Assembly (NCBI GenBank): GCA_934230115.1
Contig: CAKQEI010000036.1
Span: forward strand, 1 to 25,040
Source: an uncultured Prevotella sp.
GTDB taxonomy: Bacteria; Bacteroidota; Bacteroidia; Bacteroidales; Bacteroidaceae
DNA: 25,040 bases
Direction: 5' to 3'
The first letter of the stretch is position 1; each line of letters opens with the position of its first letter. Positions 1-5,534 of this stretch are shown here, piece by piece. A model generated the notes under the pieces. That model was given only the letters and a program-made list of their open reading frames with translations. It had not been told where the DNA came from and searched no databases. A program made the translations under genes and the position numbers.

Positions 1-5
1 AAAAT

Positions 6-76
6 TGGGATATGGTGTAATGGTAACACTACAGATTCTGGTCCTGTCATTCTTGGTTCGAGTCCGAGTATCCCAA
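6..76 (+). tRNA. tRNA-Gln (anticodon CTG)
   Basis: A full cloverleaf can be drawn. The 7-bp acceptor stem pairs TGGGATA (6-12) with TATCCCA (69-75). The D arm contains GTGTAATGGTAACAC, the anticodon loop TTCTGGT places CTG at 38-40, and the T arm contains GGTTCGAGTCC. CTG reads CAG, hence glutamine. The 3' CCA is not encoded. A terminator hairpin follows at once, so this is the last gene of its transcript. tRNA 3' ends are common integration sites, which fits the accessory content downstream, but no second copy of the tRNA 3' end was found in the window. Confidence 0.95.
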
Positions 77-87
77 CTTTCAACTAT

Positions 88-119
88 AAGAGGTGAAGTT
101 TTTAGCTCCACCTCTTTTT
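88..119 (+). terminator. Intrinsic terminator after tRNA-Gln
   Basis: AAGAGGTG (88-95) pairs with CACCTCTT (109-116), an 8-bp stem with a 13-nt loop, followed by a T run. It begins about 12 bases after the tRNA. Confidence 0.85.
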
Positions 120-277
120 GTTATACATGAAATTCTTCTCATACCAAATCTATTGAACCGGTCACAAATTATGACCTTAAACGTATCATTGTTTATATTG
201 CTTACAGAGGTAATGCTTTTATCTGTAATAGCAATATTTATAAAATGGGAACATCAGATAAACCTACTAAAAAAACA

Positions 278-395
278 AGTTCGGTAGGAAAAATGTTGAG
301 TTACGGCAAAAGTTCGGTAGGAAAAGTGTAGTATCATGGCGAAAGTTCGGTAGGAAAAGTGTAGTATTATGGCGAAAGTTCGGTAGGAAAAGTGT
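278..395. repeat. 33-bp tandem repeat array (four copies)
   Basis: Copies start at 278, 311, 344 and 377 with an exact 33-base period. All share AGTTCGGTAGGAAAA followed by a GTGTAGTATCATGGCGAA-like half; the fourth copy is broken after GTGTA. The period is a multiple of three, so the minus strand stays open and would encode 11-residue repeats containing HFSYRTFA. There are no unique spacers between copies, so this is not a CRISPR array. Function unknown. Confidence 0.9.
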
Positions 396-402
396 AACTT
401 TG
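395..402 (+). promoter_or_regulatory. Putative -7 element TAACTTTG
   Basis: TAACTTTG matches the Bacteroidota -7 consensus TAnnTTTG. It lies where the fourth 33-bp repeat is interrupted and points at the small ORF and lipoprotein gene downstream. No clear TTTG -33 element is seen at the right distance. Confidence 0.45.
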
Positions 403-424
403 CACAAAATGTACAAAGTATCAT

Positions 425-487
425 GGCATGATATGGTCGTTTCAAGGCATGATACGGTCGTTTCAAGGCATGATACGGTTATTTCAA
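425..487. repeat. 21-bp tandem repeat array (three copies)
   Basis: Copies start at 425, 446 and 467; the unit is GGCATGAT(A)(T/C)GGT(C)(G)TTTCAA with few changes. It directly follows the 33-bp array and shares, in inverted orientation, the GTATCATG core of that unit, so the junction (418-433) is a near-palindrome GTATCATGGCATGATA. The 21-base period keeps both strands open (7-residue repeats MIRSFQG on plus, YHALKRP on minus). Confidence 0.9.
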
Positions 488-613
488 ATTAGAACTATAA
501 AAAGACAAGCAAACAGACAAACGCATTGCGAGGTGTTTCGCAGATTGGACGAGGAAATAGAGAGTAATCAATACGCAACATTTCAAGAATATATAAATCA
601 AAGTAAGCAATGA
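428..613 (+). CDS. Small hypothetical ORF (61 aa) with 7-residue repeats, coupled to lipoprotein gene
   Basis: The ORF begins in the 21-bp repeats, so its first 20 residues are three MI(W/R)xFQ-type repeats. The remaining 40 residues are charged and non-repetitive (RRLDEEIESNQYATFQEY). Its TGA stop overlaps the ATG of the lipoprotein gene in ATGA, the usual sign of translational coupling, and a TAACTTTG -7 element lies just upstream. These points argue for translation. The start is uncertain, because several ATGs occur through the repeats. No family is recognised. It could also be a leader or a decayed gene start. Confidence 0.4.
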   Translation: MIWSFQGMIRSFQGMIRLFQIRTIKRQANRQTHCEVFRRLDEEIESNQYATFQEYINQSKQ

Positions 614-1158
614 AAAGAATTTGTATGTTTCTGTTGACAATGCTCAGCATCGTTTCTTTTACAGGTTGTGATAAGACTGACGAACCTAACGGACCGGTTA
701 TTGACTATGACAATCTGTTTGATAAGACTTATACTATTAACGACGATGGCTGCTGTGTGCTCGAAAGTTGCGAGCCAACAAGAGATACAGTTATTGAGGA
801 TGAGGTAAAAGGGTATGGTTGGAAAGTCATAGGCATGTATAAAGTGCAAGGTAACGGCAGACTTTCACAAACAAACTACCTCTATACAGGCAATGGCGGT
901 GGATATATAGATTATTGGTTTGAGTCGGACGGTCATCTGATAGGTTTTCTGCATGGTGATGCCTATGGTAAGTTCTATATGTACACCTTGCAGAAACTGG
1001 GCAATGCCACCGTTGAGCATGATAATCTGAAACCATTCTACGGCATGGTGGTTTATCAGCGCATGACGGACAACGAACTTGCGGAGACAAAGAAGGCGTA
1101 CGATTATGATGCAAACATAGATCTTACTCTAAGCTCAAAGTTACATGACAAATATTGA
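610..1158 (+). CDS. Hypothetical lipoprotein
   Basis: The 182-residue product starts with a lipoprotein signal peptide: MKRIC, a hydrophobic stretch FLLTMLSIVSF, then TGC with the acceptor cysteine at residue 20. The residues after it (DKTDEP) are acidic, as in Bacteroidota lipoproteins exported to the surface, though this short motif alone is weak evidence. The rest is rich in Gly, Tyr and Asp (GNGGGYIDYWFESDGH) and suggests a small beta-rich domain, but no family is recognised. The ATG overlaps the preceding small ORF by four bases, and a strong hairpin ends the unit. It is the only clearly exported product of the tRNA-proximal island. Confidence 0.75.
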   Translation: MKRICMFLLTMLSIVSFTGCDKTDEPNGPVIDYDNLFDKTYTINDDGCCVLESCEPTRDTVIEDEVKGYGWKVIGMYKVQGNGRLSQTNYLYTGNGGGYIDYWFESDGHLIGFLHGDAYGKFYMYTLQKLGNATVEHDNLKPFYGMVVYQRMTDNELAETKKAYDYDANIDLTLSSKLHDKY

Positions 1159-1162
1159 AGTA

Positions 1163-1188
1163 GTAGGCTATGGCTCGCCATAGCCTAC
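1163..1188 (+). terminator. Strong hairpin after the lipoprotein gene
   Basis: GTAGGCTATGGC (1163-1174) is perfectly complementary to GCCATAGCCTAC (1177-1188); a realistic fold has 11 bp with a CTCG loop. It starts five bases after the stop. There is no strong T run, so it may act as a weak or factor-assisted terminator, or protect the mRNA 3' end. Confidence 0.6.
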
Positions 1189-1286
1189 ATTATTATAGCT
1201 TAGTCAAATCAAAAGGCGTGTTATTGTATAGCTCATGACTACTTCTTTTGATACACACGCACATAATCCACTTGATACTTTATTTT

Positions 1287-2048
1287 CTATTTCATGTACT
1301 CGTATATGAAAATAGGAAAAGAATTTAATACCGCAACACTTCTATTCGGATTAACATGGAGCAAGATTTGCCTTTCGAATATTGACAACTGATTGATGAG
1401 AGACTTATCTGTTGGCATCGTATTTACACCAGTTATTAGCTGGTTAGCTTTACAGACATTCATCTGCTTCAGATACTGCCAGTTGTCTTTCACCCTTATG
1501 TACTTTTCCTTAGTCGGTATTTCACCGTCTTTGAATAGAATATGGTCGAGACTGTTATAAGCCGAAAAATCACGAGCCAGACGTTTAAAGTCCTTACATT
1601 CGTCTCTGCTTACTACATATTTTGCATAATCGATGTCAGGAAGTTCCTTTGTATAGCGGATAGACTCAATCATTGGATAGTTGATGTAAAGTTTGCCATT
1701 TTCTGTTTCATCAGAAAATAATGACAACATCTTTTCTAATCTTTTATTGATTTCTTCAAGCGAAATATGTGAGTTTTGGAAATCATAATCGAAAAAGAGG
1801 AATATTTCCGAAATGTCTGAACTTCTTATGCCGTTCAATATCGAGTCACCTCTTGCAGCCAGGCGTTCTCGCATGACAGAAACAATATCCCCATCGCCAT
1901 CATACTCCATTATTTCATTGTATAGATCATAGATGTTATTCCCGAAAGAACAAATGATGTTATCATTCTCCTTCGGGAAATAGAGTCTTTCCATTGTCCT
2001 ATACAGACGAGGCTCACGCTCATCACCTTCAAATATAAATAGAATCAT
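1287..2048 (-). CDS. TOPRIM-like protein of a two-gene ATPase/TOPRIM module (RloB/AbiLii-like)
   Basis: This 253-residue protein opens with a hydrophobic strand and FEGDEREPRLY (E7, G8, E12), matching the EGxxxEPxxY pattern of RloB/AbiLii TOPRIM-fold proteins. FFDYDF at 85-90 supplies the second TOPRIM motif (DxD, D87 and D89). TOPRIM proteins of this kind are Mg-dependent nucleases that act as toxic effectors beside SMC-like ATPases in abortive-infection systems (AbiL, PARIS AriB with DUF4435, Gabija and OLD relatives). The start overlaps the ATPase stop in ATGA, so the two are translationally coupled. Motifs are seen directly; the defence role is inference, and assignment to RloB rather than DUF4435 is tentative. 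Confidence 0.75.
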   Translation of the reverse strand: MILFIFEGDEREPRLYRTMERLYFPKENDNIICSFGNNIYDLYNEIMEYDGDGDIVSVMRERLAARGDSILNGIRSSDISEIFLFFDYDFQNSHISLEEINKRLEKMLSLFSDETENGKLYINYPMIESIRYTKELPDIDYAKYVVSRDECKDFKRLARDFSAYNSLDHILFKDGEIPTKEKYIRVKDNWQYLKQMNVCKANQLITGVNTMPTDKSLINQLSIFERQILLHVNPNRSVAVLNSFPIFIYEYMK

Positions 2049-3151
2049 AATCCAAAAGTTCCGCCTCTATATAACTTCTCCAAATTATGAGCAAAACGGA
2101 GTTCCTTGTCCGTTAGGTCACAAATTGCCTTTATTTCATTGTTTCTAAGAATAAAGAAACAGTCAGGACGTAGCAAGTCATTTGAAAGAAGGAATGTGTC
2201 GTGGGTAGTTACGAACACCTGGTTAGTTCCTTCAAACAATCGCTTACAAATCTTATAGGAAAGTTCATGATGGTAGAAAGCATCAAACTCATCGATGAAT
2301 ACGAAAGAAGCGTTATCCATCTCCTTTAGCCAGTAATACTGCAATTCCAGATTCCTTGTGCCTGTGGATGCAACCCATTGGAACGGAATTCTCACACCAC
2401 TCATTATGCAGAAGAGTGTATTGTCACCCTGCATATTAGGTGCAAACTCATACTCCTGACCACTTACTTCTTTCAAATAAACAGCAAAGTCGTTTGCGAG
2501 ATTATTCTTCACGATATACTCCTCCACGTTGCTGCCACCCTCCTTCAAGCCAATGAATTCACGATAATCAAGACTTCTGAAGAACAGCATATTCTCTACG
2601 AAATCGCGGAGTTGCAGCAAGGCATGATTTTTAGGAAGTGGCACAGAACCTAACAGATAGTTGACAATAGAAATGTTGTTGGCACTATCTTTAAGATTCT
2701 GAATTGCAACGGCGGTCAAGCCGAATTCCTCAGAAATCATCAATTCGCCTCTGTCTTTAACGAGAACCTCTTTGTTGTCAATAGTCAGCTTCTCGCTCAT
2801 AATTTCACCTTTAAGTTCCGATGCCACTTTGCTATATCTATATACTACAACATGATTGTCGAAATTGAATGTATAATCAAACTCTACGGGTTCGTTATGG
2901 CATGATGCACAAGCATAGTTCAGATAGTAATCAGGCTTCTTCCACTTGTGAGAGAGGTGATTTGCGATGTCAAATATTGCCAATCCTAAGTTAGACTTAC
3001 CAGCACCATTCGGTCCATAAATTATACCATTCTTTACGATACCATTACGAATAGCACCATTGTTGAATGTATAATTACTCGGATGAGACAAGTCCCATTC
3101 GATACGATTCATAAACCCTCTATAGTTCTTAACTGCGAATTTCGTTAACAT
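2045..3151 (-). CDS. AAA/SMC-like ATPase (AAA_15/AAA_21 type), partner of the TOPRIM-like protein
   Basis: A 368-residue ATPase of the ABC/SMC-like class. Visible motifs: the N-terminal strand KNYRGF, Walker A GPNGAGKS (46-53), a signature-like STGTRNLEL (262-270), Walker B FVFIDEFD (283-290) with catalytic E288, and H-loop TTHD (315-318). The tail NLEKLYRGGTFG is basic and aromatic. Proteins of this layout (AbiLi, RloA, PARIS AriA) sense phage factors and release or activate a TOPRIM effector. The insert between Walker A and the signature contains CASC (81-84). It is the first gene of a two-gene minus-strand operon, with a -7 element about 30 bases upstream. Substrate and trigger cannot be read from sequence. 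Confidence 0.85.
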   Translation of the reverse strand: MLTKFAVKNYRGFMNRIEWDLSHPSNYTFNNGAIRNGIVKNGIIYGPNGAGKSNLGLAIFDIANHLSHKWKKPDYYLNYACASCHNEPVEFDYTFNFDNHVVVYRYSKVASELKGEIMSEKLTIDNKEVLVKDRGELMISEEFGLTAVAIQNLKDSANNISIVNYLLGSVPLPKNHALLQLRDFVENMLFFRSLDYREFIGLKEGGSNVEEYIVKNNLANDFAVYLKEVSGQEYEFAPNMQGDNTLFCIMSGVRIPFQWVASTGTRNLELQYYWLKEMDNASFVFIDEFDAFYHHELSYKICKRLFEGTNQVFVTTHDTFLLSNDLLRPDCFFILRNNEIKAICDLTDKELRFAHNLEKLYRGGTFGL

Positions 3152-3181
3152 AACAATATTAATTAGTGAACATTTCGCCTA

Positions 3182-3189
3182 CAAAGATA
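3182..3189 (-). promoter_or_regulatory. -7 element of the ATPase/TOPRIM operon
   Basis: CAAAGATA on the plus strand reads TATCTTTG on the minus strand, a perfect TAnnTTTG, 31 bases upstream of the ATPase ATG. No clear TTTG is seen in the -33 position, so the promoter may be weak or activator-dependent. Confidence 0.6.
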
Positions 3190-3220
3190 CAAAAACATAA
3201 TATATCCGTAAATAAACTAC

Positions 3221-3249
3221 GGCAATTATTATTTCATATGGCAATTATT
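3221..3249. repeat. Pair of 10-bp direct repeats upstream of the ATPase promoter
   Basis: GGCAATTATT occurs at 3221-3230 and 3240-3249, start-to-start spacing 19 bases, about 30-60 bases upstream of the -7 element. It could be a regulator-binding site; the region is AT-rich, so chance is possible. Confidence 0.4.
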
Positions 3250-3340
3250 TAACAATTCGCATTGGTTTAGAACGACTCAGCGTCTAAAAAATACGTTGAA
3301 AAAGTAGTAGGAGGGTGTATCAAAACTCTCTTATTCTTAA

Positions 3341-3440
3341 ATCGAGTAGGAGGTAAACACTAATTATAGGTTGTTTATCTCCTATTTTCGTGTTTACCGT
3401 CCTCTCACACCACCGTACATGCGGTTCCGCATACGGCGGT
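3341..3440 (-). ncRNA. Group II intron 3' end: domains V and VI
   Basis: On the minus strand, 3440-3409 folds as domain V: lower stem ACCGCCGTA with TACGGTGGT, a two-base TG bulge on the 3' side, and upper stem TGCG/CGCA closed by GAAC. The catalytic triad position reads CGC rather than AGC, as in group IIC introns (for example Oceanobacillus iheyensis). Domain VI follows: GGTAAACAC (3398-3390) pairs with GTGTTTACC (3360-3352), with an inner stem-loop. The RNA ends at about 3341 with CTCGAT. Domains I-IV upstream are missing, so the intron cannot splice from this copy. Confidence 0.8.
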
Positions 3441-3944
3441 TCCTATTTTTGGGTGCCATTCAAGATATGAACCCATCAGCGTTGGATAGCCTGCTTGGTG
3501 CAGTTTCTGTGATGAAGCCGCAAGGTGCATTATCGGTGAGCCACTTACCCTCCAATATCCCTTAACATACCCCCAACTTCTTGCATTATATTTGTTGATG
3601 CCACATCGGATAAGGTTATTTATCCTTGTCTTCGGGAGTTTCCAAGCTTTCCATATACACATGCGTATTCTACGTCTTAACCATTCGTCTGTTACAAACA
3701 AGAGACGCTTCATGTTGGCAAGGTGATAATAACCGACCCACCCTCTTATATATTCTTTCAGCTTTTGCTTCCTCTTGGTGTACCCCCATCCATTGCTGCG
3801 ACTTGTCAGTTCTTTTAGCTTTGACTTCATCTTGGCTTTGGATTTTGGGTGTACCGTGAGTTGGCATTTGCCTTTCATCACATAAAAGGAGTAGCCGAGG
3901 TATTTCACTCCACATACATACGACACTACAGTCTTTTCCTTGTT
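3405..3944 (-). pseudogene. Group II intron reverse transcriptase/maturase, C-terminal fragment
   Basis: About 180 residues remain. The reading frame is open up to the IS edge (NKEKTVVSYVCGVKYLGYSF), and the homologous part has no internal stop. It keeps the end of the RT thumb (VKYLGYSFYVMKGKCQL, VHPKSKAKMKSKLKELTSRS) and maturase domain X (LKEYIRGWVGYYHLA, DEWLRRRIRMCIWKAWK, CGINKYNARSWGYVKGYW). The finger and palm with the YADD site are gone. The protein ends in sequence that overlaps domain V, with no HNH endonuclease domain, as usual for class C introns. The break falls exactly at the end of the IS1380-type element, so insertion plus deletion removed the 5' part. Confidence 0.9.
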
Positions 3945-3953
3945 AACCTAAAA

Positions 3954-3992
3954 TCCGCAACCTGTAATATTTTTGATATTTGAGGTTGCGGA
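3954..3992. other. Hairpin inside the left end of the IS
   Basis: TCCGCAACCT (3954-3963) is exactly complementary to AGGTTGCGGA (3983-3992), with a 19-nt AT-rich loop. It overlaps the presumed terminal repeat. It may act as a terminator that isolates the transposase from outside transcription, or as a transposase-binding site. Confidence 0.6.
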
Positions 3993-4112
3993 TACCTCTC
4001 TAAAACGACTAGTTTTCGTAAAGAATCCTTATGGTGCAGTCGAAAGAGACAAAATCCCCTTACCCCATGATGCGACTTGAGGCAATACGCAAAAGGCCAC
4101 GAAGATTTGAGG

Positions 4113-5339
4113 CTACCCAAAATCAAATTTGAAGGCCATCATGTATGCATCATTGCTTGTGTATATGTTCAGTATGTGCTGTCTTGCAGTCTTAACCCAT
4201 TTTGCAGGGACAGAAACATACTTGAATACAAAAGTTTTGATTCTGCTTGTGCGTTTAAGTCCAAAGCTCTTCATGTTTGCGTCAGATATGAGGTGTCTGT
4301 AAAAGTTTCGAATCAAAGCTGTCAGAAGCAGGAACACCGTGTTTTCCGCCATGAACGATTTTGGCAGACGGTTCCAGCCAAAGCCGTTGTTCATGTCGTC
4401 CAATATACGCTCAGTACCGCCACGCTTGTTGTAATACTCCACGATGTCACGGTCTGTCGAAGTATAGTCATTTGTCAGTATGCATCTGTATGTATATTCC
4501 CCTTCCCACAGGTCGAGTTCCTTATTGATGCTTCTTTGCCGCTGTATGACAAGGTGGTACGCTTTGCCGGCCCATTTCTCTGCAATGATGGAGCATATCT
4601 CAAACTCGTGACCATTTATGTATTCGGTTTTCCATCCGCGCAAGGCAAAGATGTCATCATATAATGACGCACATCTGTTGGCACGGATATAAAAATGTCG
4701 GCAGTGTTTCTCCACCATTTCCACTATAGCCTCAGAGCATGAGCCACAATCCATCCTCGCACGGTGTATATGTATTCCGGCATTCTCCAAACGCTCAAAA
4801 ATACGTTTTAGAGTGTCTTCCTGATGGAAACGGACATTGGTATTGCCGTCGCGGTTCTCTATCCCGACGATGACATCGCCGACCGTTGCTATTCCTGGAC
4901 TGTAACCAGTGAACTTTTTGTAGGTCATTTTTGCGTCAAATTTCTCCGTCTCAATGAACTGGTGGTCAAAATCAAAGTCATATTCATTGTCTGGCAGCAA
5001 CTGTCCAGTTGCCAGCAATGCATTGACAAGCAGATTGTTAAGGTCGGAGGCTACGTTGAAGTCGTAGCTTTTGCCCGAATCAGACCTGTAGGTCAGATTC
5101 GGTGTGGTCAATTCACGAATGGCCCTAAGTATTGTGTCTGCGCTGCATGTACGGAGGTGTGGGTGTAAGCAAAGTGCTTCCATAAGGTGTGAGGTCACGT
5201 CTTCGACACATGACCCTCCACAGAAATATACGCACATCAGAGAACGGATTATCTCGCTATGTTGATAGCCATACACTTTGCTACGCAAACCTAAAGTGGA
5301 GTCTATTGTACGAGACAACATCCTGTCAAATTTCTCCAT
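4113..5339 (-). CDS. IS1380-family transposase
   Basis: A 408-residue DDE transposase in one uninterrupted frame, close to the usual length for the family. Acidic catalytic candidates are visible in order: FDFDHQFIE (D123/D125), RARMDCGS (D197), and YYNKRGGTERILDDM (E310), followed by FGWNRLPKSF, the pattern typical of IS1380 C-terminal catalytic regions. The start at 5339 leaves a short leader inside the right end. All key motifs look intact, so the enzyme could be active. It is the youngest layer of the island, having interrupted the intron. Confidence 0.92.
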   Translation of the reverse strand: MEKFDRMLSRTIDSTLGLRSKVYGYQHSEIIRSLMCVYFCGGSCVEDVTSHLMEALCLHPHLRTCSADTILRAIRELTTPNLTYRSDSGKSYDFNVASDLNNLLVNALLATGQLLPDNEYDFDFDHQFIETEKFDAKMTYKKFTGYSPGIATVGDVIVGIENRDGNTNVRFHQEDTLKRIFERLENAGIHIHRARMDCGSCSEAIVEMVEKHCRHFYIRANRCASLYDDIFALRGWKTEYINGHEFEICSIIAEKWAGKAYHLVIQRQRSINKELDLWEGEYTYRCILTNDYTSTDRDIVEYYNKRGGTERILDDMNNGFGWNRLPKSFMAENTVFLLLTALIRNFYRHLISDANMKSFGLKRTSRIKTFVFKYVSVPAKWVKTARQHILNIYTSNDAYMMAFKFDFG

Positions 5340-5468
5340 AATTGGAAATATACCACCAAAAGATGTGAGTTTCTCGGATTTTATTTGTATTTTTGCTATG
5401 CCTAATGAGGTTTTATTTGATTATTTTTTGCAACACTAAGTTAAGTGAATCCTCTGACATGGCAAAAT

Positions 5469-5493
5469 CCTGGGCAACTTTTTGTTGCTCAGG
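5469..5493. other. Hairpin in the cotH leader
   Basis: CCTGGGCAAC (5469-5478) pairs with GTTGCTCAGG (5484-5493), 10 bp with one G-T pair on the RNA and a TTTTT loop. It lies 41 bases before the cotH-like start. It may be an old terminator of a gene deleted by the IS event, or a 5' leader structure. Confidence 0.6.
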
Positions 5494-5534
5494 ATGTTAT
5501 AAAAGTTAATATTTATAGTGTTGCGGAATTAAGG

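Larger units (their letters stand above)
3947..5385 (-). mobile_element. IS1380-family insertion sequence
   Basis: The left boundary is fixed by the point where intron sequence stops (about 3944-3947, CCTAAAATCCGCAACC). An inverted copy of TAAAATCCG (3949-3957) occurs as CGGATTTTA at 5375-5383, giving a likely right end near 5385, about 45 bases upstream of the transposase start. An alternative reading places the right end at 5440, because TTAA flanks both 3943-3946 and 5441-5444, but terminal inverted repeats are poor in that case. Intron sequence does not resume on the right side under either reading. Confidence 0.6.

Noticed and set aside
93..287. 64-aa ORF after the tRNA
   Set aside because: It starts inside the tRNA terminator; a hydrophobic stretch from 171 is possible, but there is no promoter or family evidence.
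278..395. CRISPR array from evenly spaced repeats
   Set aside because: Whole 33-bp units are repeated with no unique spacers, and no cas genes are nearby.
254..466. Minus-strand 70-aa ORF with HFSYRTFA repeats as a gene
   Set aside because: It consists almost wholly of translated repeat units whose period is a multiple of three; no start or promoter support was found.
1201..1260. Hairpin or operator between the lipoprotein and TOPRIM genes
   Set aside because: Several mutually exclusive short inverted matches (TAGTCA, ATCAAAAG, GCGTGT) occur, but none gives one convincing structure.
3926..4126. 66-aa ORF between intron fragment and transposase
   Set aside because: It lies in the IS end across the hairpin and has no recognisable protein features.
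4077..4664. Plus-strand 195-aa ORF inside the IS
   Set aside because: It is antisense to the intact transposase and has no domain or promoter support.
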